Part shown: positions 37,601-44,304 of the stretch, one piece after another | Layout of the letters: every line of letters starts with the position of its first letter | How positions within the stretch are numbered: position 1 is the stretch's first letter | Origin: Istiophorus platypterus | Lineage: Eukaryota > Chordata > Actinopteri > Istiophoriformes > Istiophoridae | DNA: 64,000 nt | Direction: 5' to 3' | Assembly: GCA_016859345.1 (NCBI GenBank) | Contig: CM029119.1 | Span: forward strand, 6,687,912-6,751,911 | Position numbers and translations under genes: made by a program | The notes under the pieces: generated by a model | Database searches by the model: none | The model's input: only the letters and a program-made list of their open reading frames with translations | Told to the model about the DNA's origin: nothing

Positions 37601-37692
37601 CTGCCTGGCGCCATCCGAGACGTGGCGCTGTGAACCAACGCGCTCCGCTCCGTCAGGAGGTGGTGCGGAGGGGCGAAATCTCGGCTTTCCAT
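653..37692 (-). CDS. bahcc1: bahcc1: BAH and coiled-coil domain-containing protein 1, N-terminal ~1590 codons (spliced, 3' end outside window)
   Basis: Twelve coding exons join in frame through GT-AG introns (phases 1,1,1,1,2,1,1,0,1,1,0 at the eleven junctions). The product starts ESRDFAPPHHLL and contains FQPGKYYSSHL, MGSFLASSLG, GLYGQHRFYETQK, KVARIRHQQH, GEVRQPPVGIAVAVAR, RVEFARIHPSSSC and LRRKCSWTPRHEP. From memory of the family these match vertebrate BAHCC1 rather than its paralogue TNRC18. BAHCC1 is a large nuclear chromatin regulator whose C-terminal BAH domain reads H3K27me3 and supports gene repression; that domain lies beyond the left edge. The N-terminal part seen here is mostly low complexity (Ser, His, Pro, Gln and Glu-rich) with short conserved islands, and ends in a charged coiled coil. 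Human BAHCC1 is about 2600 residues, so roughly 60% is present. No frameshift or stop was seen. The choice between teleost copies a and b is open. Confidence 0.95.
790..1598 (-). other. bahcc1: bahcc1 intron 11
   Basis: Apart from the CA-rich block at 799-860 this is AT-rich unique-looking sequence. No coding exon, RNA gene or clear transposon was recognised. Confidence 0.8.
799..860. repeat. (CA)n-rich microsatellite with CAGA interruptions
   Basis: CA runs are interrupted by cagaca and agatac. In the transcript the block is UG-rich and ends about 10 nt before exon 12, where a polypyrimidine tract would usually lie. Confidence 0.9.
1599..1765 (-). CDS. bahcc1: bahcc1 coding exon 11 (residues 1490-1545)
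   Basis: This 167-nt exon (phase 1 in, 0 out) encodes EDMLTFDLHSLATLAAARA, then PIRKRLSLRRKCSWTPRHEP. The basic RKRLSLRRKCSW segment precedes the coiled coil and could act as a nuclear localisation signal (inference). The acceptor is ctctgcgcag|GTGAG and the donor GAGCCG|GTGAGG. The exon itself starts with a donor-like GTGAG. Confidence 0.93.
2080..2121. repeat. (CA)n microsatellite
   Basis: About 20 CA units are present. Confidence 0.9.
2241..2380. repeat. Long purine tract, (GGA)n / (GGAGA)n
   Basis: About 140 bases are almost entirely A and G on the plus strand. They are built of gga, ggaga and ggagagga units with few interruptions. Confidence 0.9.
2458..2502. repeat. (GT)n microsatellite
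   Basis: GT run with gtgaatgtgtatg interruptions at its left end. Confidence 0.85.
2869..2946. repeat. (CA)39 microsatellite
   Basis: Seventy-eight uninterrupted CA bases, among the longest pure runs in the window. Confidence 0.95.
3806..3849. repeat. (CA)n microsatellite
   Basis: About 21 CA units. Confidence 0.9.
4234..4320. repeat. Compound (TG)n(TCTG)n microsatellite
   Basis: About 23 TG units pass directly into ten TCTG units ending near 4320. Confidence 0.93.
4616..5566 (-). CDS. bahcc1: bahcc1 coding exon 10, acidic region and short helices (residues 1173-1489)
   Basis: This 951-nt phase 1-1 exon begins DLPPVYTYPPITTSYKAG. It carries two Glu-rich stretches (about 1227-1236 and 1356-1386, the second almost entirely acidic), then conserved islands LELLIAAALCATRDALYPP (about 1432-1450) and EILGELAELEIQQRSRES (about 1466-1483). 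The latter resembles the LLSEIAELELERRS block of TNRC18. The acceptor is tctttccactag|AT and the donor CTGAAG|GTGAGA. The acidic stretch may contact basic partners or histones (inference). Confidence 0.94.
5567..6667 (-). other. bahcc1: bahcc1 intron 9
   Basis: The intron holds the CA microsatellite cluster at 6232-6360 and otherwise unremarkable sequence. No exon was recognised. Confidence 0.8.
6232..6360. repeat. (CA)n cluster with (CACT)n tail
   Basis: A CA run of about 37 units (6233-6306) is followed by a second CA run and by cactcactcactca units. Confidence 0.93.
6668..7052 (-). CDS. bahcc1: bahcc1 coding exon 9, Ser/Pro-rich linker (residues 1045-1172)
   Basis: This 385-nt exon (phase 0 in, 1 out) encodes KHEEHAITIDDSPHESSAS, a run of eight serines, and a long Pro/Ser-rich linker with PPPPKTPTPSQG and TPAPSPAAAAPRSP, ending YPQSLEPG. 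There are many SP/TP dipeptides, which are possible phosphorylation sites. The acceptor is cctttttcacag|AG and the donor GAGCCAG|GTGAAT. The linker is poorly conserved in sequence but expected at this place in the family. Confidence 0.88.
7053..7659 (-). other. bahcc1: bahcc1 intron 8
   Basis: AT-rich intron without simple-repeat expansions. Nothing further was recognised. Confidence 0.8.
7660..7859 (-). CDS. bahcc1: bahcc1 coding exon 8, Gln-rich (residues 978-1044)
   Basis: This 200-nt exon (phase 1 in, 0 out) encodes LEQSGLWPPVYGGRGPPPH, then SFLRQQDLYTLQQQHQQQQQ and AMEHMQRHSIGQ. LWPPxYGGRG and LRQQxLYxLQQQ are BAHCC1 hallmarks. The Gln run is almost pure CAG: three CAG, one CAC, five CAG. 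The acceptor is tttcctcttccag|AC and the donor GGACAG|GTACAA. Confidence 0.94.
8344..8397. repeat. Compound (CT)n(CA)n microsatellite
   Basis: A short CT run passes into about 19 CA units. Confidence 0.9.
8581..8628. repeat. (CA)n microsatellite
   Basis: About 24 CA units. Confidence 0.9.
8765..8821. repeat. (CAGA)n(CA)n microsatellite
   Basis: CAGA units pass into about 19 CA units. Confidence 0.88.
9161..9301 (-). CDS. bahcc1: bahcc1 coding exon 7 (residues 931-977)
   Basis: This 141-nt phase 1-1 exon encodes LSHVGMSPSFPTGLPSPLQ and PLVVLPTEPGPHHHLG. The family pattern of a hydrophobic LVVLP-type strand followed by a His-rich segment is kept. The acceptor is atctttttccag|GT and the donor CATCTCG|GTATGC. 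Confidence 0.9.
9302..10470 (-). other. bahcc1: bahcc1 intron 6
   Basis: AT-rich intron. A segment at about 10015-10145 with several gctaggt/agtcacta/tctagcaac units resembles short interspersed repeats of fish; otherwise no feature was recognised. Confidence 0.75.
10015..10145. repeat. Possible teleost MITE-like repeat fragment
   Basis: The stretch has ttgctaggtttgttgctagg on the left, and gtcactaaa, tcagtaaatctagcaacaaa on the right. These phrases recur in fish repeats from memory. Element type and ends are not determined. Confidence 0.3.
10471..10664 (-). CDS. bahcc1: bahcc1 coding exon 6 (residues 866-930)
   Basis: This 194-nt exon (phase 2 in, 1 out) encodes ENKDRVEFARIHPSSSC, then HLLVPGGANQLGADPAAHAH and RTGSPSLWMGHSL. 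RVEFARIHP and SLWM are strongly conserved islands of the family. The acceptor is tgttacgacag|GG and the donor CATTGA|GTGAGT. Confidence 0.93.
10695..10805. repeat. Imperfect (ATC/ATT)n trinucleotide tract
   Basis: Cryptically simple sequence made of atc, att and ttc triplets, including catcatcatcatcaccatca. It starts about 30 bp on the intron side of the exon 6 acceptor. Confidence 0.7.
10970..11030. repeat. (GA)n-rich tract
   Basis: GA units interrupted by ggg. Confidence 0.8.
11237..11348 (-). CDS. bahcc1: bahcc1 coding exon 5 (residues 829-865)
   Basis: This 112-nt exon (phase 1 in, 2 out) encodes GVSRPVYPLG, a charged EAEDRKRMTEEQ stretch and LHHLDRDREMI. The acceptor is tgcgattcag|GGG and the donor ATCATCAG|GTACAT. 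The charged helix-like sequence continues into the next exon, as in the BAHCC1/TNRC18 family. Confidence 0.88.
11349..11769 (-). other. bahcc1: bahcc1 intron 4
   Basis: Short AT-rich intron of 421 bp between exons 4 and 5. Nothing further was recognised. Confidence 0.8.
11770..13812 (-). CDS. bahcc1: bahcc1 coding exon 4, large disordered region (residues 148-828)
   Basis: This 2043-nt phase 1-1 exon begins DHFYLRGLPPQPSLL and ends GRVLPSMK. It holds a Ser/Lys-rich stretch (about 195-225), a His-rich run (about 229-262), ten consecutive prolines (about 384-393) and a short Gly run near 470. Conserved islands are GPTYVPSVGP (about 448-457), KVARIRHQQH (617-626), SAMKNLMNYSS (707-717), SPFGGLG (about 727) and GEVRQPPVGIAVAVAR (790-805). 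The islands are shared with human BAHCC1 and partly with TNRC18; the linkers are not. No catalytic domain is visible. The region is probably disordered and used for partner binding (inference). The frame reads on from exon 3, so no internal start is needed. Confidence 0.95.
14049..14085. repeat. (CA)n microsatellite at the exon 3 donor
   Basis: CA runs with a CATA interruption. In the transcript they are UG repeats starting about 15-20 nt after the exon 3 donor. Confidence 0.9.
14099..14209 (-). CDS. bahcc1: bahcc1 coding exon 3 (residues 111-147)
   Basis: This 111-nt phase 1-1 exon encodes GYPSYSGSLASPFLPMSPL, then DHHSNGLYGQHRFYETQK, closely matching the BAHCC1 island ending YGQHRFYxTQK. 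The acceptor is cctctgacag|GG. The donor is AAAAAG|GTAGGTG, followed almost at once by a UG repeat in the transcript (plus-strand CA at 14049-14085). Confidence 0.93.
16150..16232. repeat. (CA)n / (CACT)n microsatellite cluster
   Basis: CA runs alternate with cacaaaca and tcacac units. Confidence 0.85.
16898..17136. repeat. Fold-back (inverted-repeat) element, MITE-like
   Basis: The left arm reads gacatgtcattgcaggaaaa then gcacaggtctaattaatcac (about 16926-16965). The right arm near 17075-17117 carries its reverse complement with a few mismatches (gtaattaaacctgtgctttt, cctgccatgacatgtcaaaa). Weaker pairing extends outward to gtccttttttacagc on the left and gcagtgaaaagggac on the right. Arms of 40-60 bp with a spacer of about 110 bp suggest a decayed palindromic MITE or a local inverted duplication. 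Confidence 0.6.
18019..18060. repeat. (GT)n microsatellite
   Basis: About 20 GT units. They become CA in the transcript, about 190 nt downstream of the exon 2 donor. Confidence 0.9.
18249..18407 (-). CDS. bahcc1: bahcc1 coding exon 2 (residues 58-110)
   Basis: The acceptor tgtgtcgctcag|GT and donor CATGAAG|GTAACG bound a 159-nt phase 1-1 exon. It encodes GASFMGSFLASSLG, a Ser/Pro-rich stretch and IWFPHSHEG. These are family-conserved islands near the N-terminus. Exon skipping would stay in frame. Confidence 0.93.
19875..19898. repeat. (GA)n microsatellite
   Basis: A GA run of about 12 units within GA-rich sequence. Confidence 0.85.
20080..20130. repeat. (CT)n run followed by short CA run
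   Basis: CT units with a few interruptions, then cagacacacaca. Confidence 0.85.
20618..20702. repeat. Compound (CT)n(CA)n microsatellite
   Basis: A CT run passes into CA runs with one AAACA interruption. Confidence 0.9.
22911..22936. repeat. (ACAT)n tetranucleotide repeat
   Basis: Short run of catacatacatacatac units. Confidence 0.85.
23103..23741. repeat. Cluster of opposing microsatellites: (CT)n(CA)n, (GT)n, (GT)n, (CA)n
   Basis: Within about 640 bp lie (CT)n at 23110-23145, (CA)n at 23148-23195, GT-rich at 23274-23349, GT-rich at 23436-23546 and CA-rich at 23645-23741. The CA and GT blocks are inverted relative to each other, so they are mutually complementary on one strand. Confidence 0.93.
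25087..25132. repeat. (CA)n microsatellite
   Basis: About 22 CA units. Confidence 0.9.
26120..26480. repeat. Probable teleost dispersed repeat
   Basis: Phrases such as agttagcaactagctggtga, ggagcatttaacaattaaag and caggagttggtggagaccaa recur, from memory, in percomorph fish genomes as a middle-repetitive element. Family and ends are unknown. It supports a teleost, probably percomorph, source. Confidence 0.45.
26829..26895. repeat. Possible teleost dispersed repeat fragment
   Basis: The phrase aagtgtccttgggcaagata, followed by ctgaatcccta, resembles a common fish repeat motif. The call rests on pattern memory only. Confidence 0.4.
27069..27153. repeat. (GT)n microsatellite
   Basis: GT runs with cagtgtgc and gtatg interruptions. 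Confidence 0.9.
27360..27580. repeat. Purine-rich tract with (GAGC)n and (GGGA)n units
   Basis: About 220 bp rich in A and G, with gagcgagcgagtgagcgag and gggagggaggg units. Open frames here are Arg/Glu strings without family resemblance. Confidence 0.8.
28963..29004. repeat. (AAAC/AAAT)n tetranucleotide repeat
   Basis: Mixed caaa and taaa units. Confidence 0.88.
29122..29168. repeat. Perfect 16-bp inverted repeat (hairpin)
   Basis: Arm ctcaaaggctttacag at 29122-29137 is the exact reverse complement of ctgtaaagcctttgag at 29153-29168, with a 15-nt loop. It is not simple sequence. Confidence 0.85.
29310..29470. repeat. Possible teleost transposon fragment
   Basis: The segment with gcgtgttacacgtcaattct and tgttacgccatttctcttct resembles dispersed fish repeats from memory; class not assigned. 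Confidence 0.3.
29650..29702. repeat. Compound (CT)n(CA)n microsatellite
   Basis: About 11 CT units followed by about 15 CA units. Confidence 0.9.
30278..30337. repeat. (CA)n microsatellite
   Basis: About 29 CA units. Confidence 0.93.
30845..30886. repeat. Poly-A and (AAAAG)n run
   Basis: A run of A passes into several AAAAG pentamers. Confidence 0.88.
31266..31304. repeat. (CACG)n tetranucleotide repeat
   Basis: Units of acgcacgcacgcacgcac with a few changes. Confidence 0.88.
32057..32096. repeat. (GAA)13 trinucleotide repeat
   Basis: Thirteen pure GAA units on the plus strand, read as UUC in the bahcc1 transcript. They lie inside a larger purine-rich region (about 31610-32100). Confidence 0.93.
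33513..33575. repeat. (CA)n microsatellite
   Basis: About 31 CA units. Confidence 0.93.
34561..34628. repeat. Compound (CT)n(CA)n microsatellite
   Basis: About 14 CT units followed by about 20 CA units. Confidence 0.92.
36417..36560. repeat. CA-rich minisatellite with a ~62-bp tandem duplication
   Basis: The unit starting cagacatacatacacacacg and containing gcacaatcacacacacacac occurs at about 36417 and again at about 36479, followed by further CACT and CACG units. Confidence 0.85.
37521..37692 (-). CDS. bahcc1: bahcc1 coding exon 1 (residues 1-57)
   Basis: The start ATG (37692-37690) has G at -3 and G at +4, a good Kozak context, and is the first in-frame AUG of the exon. The peptide begins MESRDFAPPHHLLTE and includes AHFQPGKYYSSHLSM, the conserved N-terminus of BAHCC1. 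The donor reads CACTCAG|GTCAG and the exon ends in phase 1. The segment has no recognised folded domain. It is followed by the largest intron in the window (19.1 kb). Confidence 0.93.
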
Positions 37693-37855
37693 CCCGGTGA
37701 GTAACCGATAAATCCCAAATCCAAAGTAAAAATCCGGAGGCACCGAAAGGTCTCAGGCACCCAGATGCAAATAATCCCTTTTATGAACTTCGGGCTCCCC
37801 TCGCATTGAGCGGAGTTTTGGCTTTGCAGGGTAGAAACTGAGCCCCCGTCATGTC
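37693..37855 (-). other. bahcc1: bahcc1 5' leader (5'UTR part of the start-codon exon)
   Basis: On the minus strand a strong acceptor (pyrimidine-rich, ending ctctctcttttgtag) precedes position 37855, so the exon carrying the start codon is probably the second exon and a non-coding first exon lies further right. The leader holds two AUGs out of frame with the main ORF. The first uORF runs 37852-37784 with stop at 37783-37781 (23 codons). The second runs 37806-37756 with stop at 37755-37753 (17 codons). The exon boundary is inferred from the acceptor only. Confidence 0.65.
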
Positions 37856-39460
37856 CTACAAAAGAGAGAGCAGGAGACCCGTCAAAGTGCTGACAATAAT
37901 GAGCCAACCAGGGATGTAGCGGTGAAGAAAAGGCTGAACTGTGAGATAGTCGCTCTTCGTGTTTAGCCAAACACGCAGTATTTACGAAAAGCAATTCAAA
38001 TTTCACAGAAACGTTTTAGAGACTACATTTACGCACTACTCTCACCACTTTGCTACCATCCTTTATGTAGCATTTAATGGCGATTTATGTCAGCCCATGA
38101 AGGTGAATAAAGTCTGTCCTGCAGATAAAAAGGTGGGTGAACTGAGTTTATGTGGATTTACTCTGCACTACATAGTTGGCCCCAGCGGAGGAGTCTTTGC
38201 CCCCCTCCTCCTCATCCTGTGACCAAAAACGATGCAAATACCGTACACGGGAGCTTTCTTTATCAGTGAAAGAGATGGAAGGGAGAGATTTGGCTCAGGT
38301 ACGCGCAAATTATGCTTATACAATACAGGAGTTCACAGCGGTGAAAGGGGCCTTTCGCGATGAAGGATGACTTGGTAAGTCTTTAAACTGAAATAGGTAG
38401 TAGTCCTGAATAGGCTGGACCTCGTAGGCTCTTGCACTAAAATATGAAGAAACCAGTTTGCACAAAGCATGAATGCGCAAAAGCACTTTATCTAAAATTT
38501 TGGAGACTAAAATCTATACCTCAACCATCCCAGTCCCGATTTAGTCCAAAGCAGACACACACATTTCTGCGGCGATCAGTGGTTGTTTATGTAAATGAAG
38601 TTTGATTTCTTTTCCCAATTAGATGTCATAAAATTTGCCATCATGTACATACATTTAACATATGGTTGTTTCACTTTGGTGGAGGGTATTCTTAATTTTC
38701 TACAATTAAAAAAAAAATGCATTAAAACATGGGATCGATAAAAGATCAAGTAGCCAAGTAGCAATACACACGCGAATTGGATTAATGGTGTTTGTTGTAT
38801 AGCTTTTATAAATTAAATCTGACTTTACAGCTCGCTGATTTTTATGTATTAACTAAACTTGTTTCCCCTTTAATGTTTGACTTTTTTTATAGTTTGCACC
38901 ATTGTGACCGGGATTCTTATTTGTAGTGGTGCTTGTTAATGAAAACGGGGGTGAAAAAACAGCTATTTCTATTAACTCCTGCGGAGTCAGCAGCAGTGGT
39001 CCCGTCGCCTCCTGACAATGGCAAACAACGCGCATCTCTGCTACATATACAGTATATATAAGCTACACTGTAATCACAAACACAAATCAAATCACCTTTA
39101 TGCTCCAGTGCGAGAGAGCGGGGGCAATAAACGGTGAAACAGACTAGGAAATCATCGACTTTATGTGTATGCCTTATAGTCTAGGTCATTTACTTAAATA
39201 GGACTCCCTGTGACGCTCAGATAGGGAGAGCTGGGTGCCTGCGCTCACCAAACACACCTCAACAGTCCATCTCATAAGGCCTTTCGATGCATGGCACGTC
39301 CATCTAGCGCTCTGTAGATGCTGATAGCACCTCCCAGGACTCAACGATAAAGGAACAAAGAAAATATCAAATGCTCTGGTGGACCAGGGGCTTATGAAGT
39401 GCATAAGAATATAGGCTACATGAGCTCGAATGTTCAAGTCTCCTTTAACGCAGACACACA

Positions 39461-39506
<46 letters not shown>

Positions 39507-40870
39507 AAGCTCAAGGACTCCAACTTTCAGGAATTGTGTCGAGGGGCTGAGGGGTTTGAATAAAATCTCCAAAGTTGAGCAGCTCTGACACAGCCTGCGA
39601 TAGTGTCCGTGAGTGTGTGTTGCGCGTCCAAACACTCCCAAGCATAAAACATCCAATGCATAAAAAATGTCAAAAATGTTTCCCATAAGAATATTTTTTT
39701 CCTTGGACTGTGAGTGCCTCCCAATAATTTAATTTCCTTTTTGTTTGTGAGAACGACGTTAACACTTGTGACCACATCCACAGCGAGGAAAAATGAGGGT
39801 TAAACAGGAGAGAAAGGCAGGCTACTGTAAAGCGCACTGGGAAGGCAAAATGGACTCTCTCCTGTCCCCTAGGCTGTGAGAAACAATGGCCCTTCTCTGC
39901 GGGACATCAATCATAAACCACTCTCGTCTGACATTTGTCTATACATTTTTAAATTTTTAGTCCGTAAACACACGTCCTGTGTGTTTACATTCCACGTCAA
40001 CAGAGAGCCACTCAGGCTACATTTAACAACCTGAATCTAAATCCCGTGTTATCGCACGCCAAGCAAACATAACGACGTGAGCAGATCGCGCATAACAGTT
40101 TGGGAAAATGATCATTTGGATCTGCTGTAGTGTGTGTGTGTGTGTGTGTGTCTGTGTTTTATGGAGAGCGAGTGTATGTTTGTGTGTGTGTGTGTGCGCG
40201 TGTATCTACGTGGAAGGCGTTCGGACTTCCTTCCACTTCATCCAGACTCCCTCAAACCCCCTACACACCTCCCAAACACACACACACACAAACACACACA
40301 CACACGCGCACACACAGGCACACACACGCACGCACAAACACGCACACACACCTCCACGACCACTGCACTGCAAGGGGTCAAACTATCGCCAGACGAAAAT
40401 CCCACCCCTAGAAAAGTAACCAGTACTGTTTAAAAAGACATTACATGAACTTAGCACAAAAGCTACTAAATCAACAAAGATTTTTTTTTTGTTTTCAGAT
40501 CGCGTGCAACTGATATTTCAACACCAAAAATACGCCTTTGCGCTATTTGAACAGAAATCCCTTAACTCGGAAATGTGTGGCCCTTTGGACAAAAGATTTT
40601 ATAAAGGAATTAAAAGACATTCGCTTTTAAATTGACTCGGGTTCAGAGGCCAAGTCATTGCCTCCAACAATTTTGCAATAAAGTAAAGTCGCCAAGTATA
40701 ACCGAGGCACTAAATCCTGACAATCAGACGCCAGTTAAAAGGAGAGACAAGCCCGGCCCGAGCCTGAGACAGCCCGGCGTCTGCACAGCCTTCACACCGA
40801 GGGGGGAAGCAGGCAGCACTGCAGCTCGCAATAAACCTCTCCGTCTCCCTCCTTTCTCAAGCTCACTCTT

Positions 40871-40904
<34 letters not shown>

Positions 40905-41495
40905 CACACACACACACACACAAAGGGAAACTAACAAAGAAATAATCTACAATGTATAATCTATATAAACTACAGTCACGAGGAGGTGCTCTGAAAACCG
41001 AGCTGGTTTCAATAGTCCCCTGAATGACTCAGAAACACACAAGTAATTTGGCTGAGAAGAGAGGTCAAATCAAAAAGTGACACACATATCGCCCACAGCT
41101 CAGTCCTCCACACTGGACAGGGGTGAAACAGAGGCAGCACACTGGTTTAAAGAAATCCGTCAAAATACTGGAATCAAGAGATGTGTTGCTTTATTACGAA
41201 TAATACAATTACTGAAAAAGCATGTACTTGGATCTTTAGATGTTTATTCTGTAATGTGGCTTGGAGCAGTCATATCAGCCCTCATTTACTATTTACTTCT
41301 CAAAATGTTTGACATTTAAAAAAAAAGCGGAGTCTCTTGAAAAATATAGATTTACATAAATAAATATATACATACATACATAAATACATAAATTTAGATC
41401 AGCCTCTCCTGCGTTCAGCACTTGGACTAAAAAAAAAAATCGAAATCCAGCACGATCACTAAAGATTATAAAACACAGCTATAAAACCATTTGCT
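37856..41495. other. Upstream region: probable bahcc1 5' leader intron, no coding gene seen
   Basis: Mostly AT-rich unique-looking sequence. Simple repeats lie at 39457-39503 (CT/CA), 40125-40200 (GT) and 40275-40350 (CA). If the leader is spliced at 37855, this lies in the first intron of bahcc1 on the minus strand. Confidence 0.55.
39457..39503. repeat. Compound (CT)n(CA)n microsatellite
   Basis: A short CT run followed by about 17 CA units. Confidence 0.88.
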
Positions 41496-41799
41496 ACTTA
41501 CTAGTAAGTTATATCCACTGCGTGGCGACCTGGGTAGAATGAAAGAAAAAGTACAAAAATATTCAAAGTGAAAATCCCCGAGTCGCAGAGAAGAAACATG
41601 TGGGATTGATTACATCCTATGCTGCTGCAGACTGTGGTGTGCAGTCAGTTGAGGTATGGGAGAGACGCGTCGTAGAAGTTCAGGCTTGTAGTGAATCGAG
41701 GCTCGTTCATGCAGCCGGAGACTCAGACACGCCGGGAGAAGGAGGAGGAGGAGGAGGAGAAGGATGAAGGGGTGTGTGTGTGTGCGCGGGGAGGGGTGA

Positions 41800-42180
41800 G
41801 CGCGTAAGGCCTATTGGTTTGAGAACGACAATGTGAAAGCGTGCCCGTGAGGCGCTCCCCCACCTCTGCCTCCACCCTACCCTACCCTTTCCTACCCCTC
41901 CCCACCACCACCCCCACCCCGTGGATGGTAAACACACGCAGCTATTGGCTGCCGCTCCGATCCAATGAGGGAAGCCGCCGGAGCCGCGGAGCGAAACGGC
42001 GGGCGTTTGATTTGCAGCCCCTCGGCGCACTGCTTGCACAAGCAAATGCGAGGAGACAGGCGGCACAGCTCGGCGCTGCTCAGGGTGCAGAGAAGGAGAG
42101 GAACCGGAGCCATGCGGCGCCGCCTCGCACTTTCTGATCACTGGTGGAGAGCAAACAGCATCTAGCCTATTCTGTGTGAT
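41800..42180 (-). promoter_or_regulatory. Candidate CpG-rich promoter with CCAAT boxes
   Basis: GC- and CpG-rich stretch with tattggctgccgctccgatc and a facing ccaatgagg (about 41942-41968). Such pairs are typical of TATA-less vertebrate promoters. It is the nearest promoter-like stretch upstream of the bahcc1 leader exon. A minus-strand donor-like CTA|GTAAGT at 41502 could end its first exon. Assignment to bahcc1 is inference. Confidence 0.4.
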
Positions 42181-43059
42181 CCCGCTGCAGTTCAGCTCCA
42201 ATGCTGCGTGCGCTCTGAGTATATCGTTATTTTGCCATGTGACAGCGGTGATGTGATACTTTTATTGATGCTCCTTTAGGGAAATCCGGGTTTTTTTTTT
42301 TCACTCGCCCCACTGCATGTGTTTTGTTAAATAAATCCTTATTGGCAGGATCTTTATCTGATGTATTGGACGCGCAAGCTTTGTTTTACAGTCTAAGGCA
42401 TTTTGTACATATTTGCAGAACCACGTTGAGATAAAAAAAAAGTCTAGAATCTGTGGGCTTTTTAATAGGCGTCGAGCTAAGTTTGATACGAAAAAAAATG
42501 TGTCCACAGGGATACTGGGAGTAAATCTACAGGAGGCTTTATCAAATTTATTAATTTAATTTAATCGTCTTCCTCAGCCATTAAGCCGAACAAGAACACG
42601 CATTTCCACACATTTAATGCACCAACATGCCATAAATAAAGGAATCTGTCATTTAACAACATACGAAATGACGCTTTAACACAGAAAGGGTCAGCCCAAT
42701 AAAATGCTTTATTTTTACGTGCATTTTTGGAGGAACGTTTAGAATTGTCCCAAGTAAATATAAATTGCATACAGCGCTTTGAGCATTTTCTTCTTTATTG
42801 CCGTTATGTGTCTTTACCTGTCCCTGTCTCTGTCACACACACACACACACACAGGAACGGGCAAATTGAATCAGTGCGTAATTTGAAAGCATCGCTGTCC
42901 TCGGGGTGAGCCTTGCGCACGGTTCACTAATTTAGCCAATTAAGAGTGGAAGGATACGGGCCTGTGTGTTTCCGCGTCCAAATATATGAGATGCTATAGG
43001 CTGATATTCACGTTCGGGTTTGTTTATATGCGGAGGCAAAGGGTTAAAAACTCGGGGCT

Positions 43060-43700
43060 CCGTCCCCCAGCTCGGCTCCCGATTGGCTGGCGCCCCGCCA
43101 GAGCGCTGTCAATCACCGAGTGTAAACAAGGCTCTGATTGGCTGCTGGCCAGTCCGCACTGGGCTGCCTGAAAAAAGCAATTACTGCCCCCGCGGTTTCA
43201 AGGCGGCCCCGCGCTGAACGATGAAAGGAGATAAGGAGGGGCCGGTTTCAAGGCGCCCCCCCCCCACGGCGAACCCCGTTGGCCCCAGAGCAAAAGGAGA
43301 GTCAAGAGTGACTAAATCAAAGGGAATACGGTAAAAGGGGGGGAAATTACACGTTGCATCAAATGTAGAGGCTAGTTTTTCGCGCAGTGGTGCAACAACA
43401 ACTTTGTGTTTAGAAAATGGAGGAGAGAGAGCTGCAACAAGAACCGGAAAACAGCTATTGCGCTGCAGCCGGGGAGCTGCTTTTTTCGCCCAAACGCGGA
43501 GGGAGAAAAAGTTTTTGGGTTTGTTTTTTTTTTTCTTTACGGGGAAGGAGACGGTGGAATAAGAGCGATGGGTCTGTCCAGGGACGAGACGATAAGATCT
43601 CCTCACCTAGATGTCGAGGACACAATATTAGATCGCCGGGACTCGGCTCGCAGTTTTGCGGCTGCGCCTAAAATGTTGACCAAAACTTTTTTTTTTTTTA
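43060..43700. promoter_or_regulatory. Candidate CpG-rich promoter with paired ATTGG boxes
   Basis: Two near-identical inverted CCAAT boxes (gattggctgg near 43082 and gattggctgc near 43136) lie 55 bp apart in CpG-rich sequence, followed by ccccgcggtttcaaggcggc. Direction is not determined. No downstream coding exon was recognised. Confidence 0.4.
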
Positions 43701-44105
43701 TTGCCAACTGTTCGATAATTAAACGGACGTTTCCGCTTCTCCCCGCAGCTTAAACGGTAGGTTAGTTATCATAAGGAAAGTAATTCATTGCTTCTGAGAG
43801 AGGGGATGGAAGGATAAGTTGTTGAGGTAAATGATTGTTGCTTGGGTTTTTTTTTTTAGTATTACAAAATCCAAAATCTGGAAATAAACATGAATAATTG
43901 AAAATGAAATAAAATAAAATATGCTTACCTGATGTACCTTACTGTACAACCGGAAATAAAATAATAACAAAACAACAAAACACGCCATATGAAAAACAAA
44001 CACATAACTTCAGTCGGTTATTTAGTTGCAATATGCAATATAAATAAATATATATATATGTAAATATATATATATATATATTTATATATATACATTGAAA
44101 AATTA

Positions 44106-44139
44106 GTCGTATGGCTGCTTAAGTCGTATGGCTGCTTAA
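44106..44139. repeat. 17-bp direct tandem duplication
   Basis: The unit gtcgtatggctgcttaa occurs twice head to tail without mismatch. Confidence 0.9.
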
Positions 44140-44304
44140 AAGCAAAACCTTACGGCCTGAACTTGGCCAAACACACAATGGCAGACTCATAAATGAAGGC
44201 TGTTTCCAACTGATGTCCCTTTACATTAAAGCCGAGACCAAGTCCCTTACGTTTTTCTCCAGCCCCAAACATAACACTCTGGACAAAGGGGACCCAAGCT
44301 GGTC

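Noticed and set aside
653..37692. Assignment as TNRC18
   Set aside because: TNRC18 shares several islands, but the N-terminal ESRDFAPPHHLL, KVARIRHQQH and LRRKCSWTPRHEP segments fit BAHCC1 better.
41707..42201. 164-codon minus-strand frame in the CpG-rich stretch
   Set aside because: GC-rich promoter-like DNA has few stops; the peptide is Pro/Ser/Arg-rich without resemblance, and it does not splice in frame to bahcc1.
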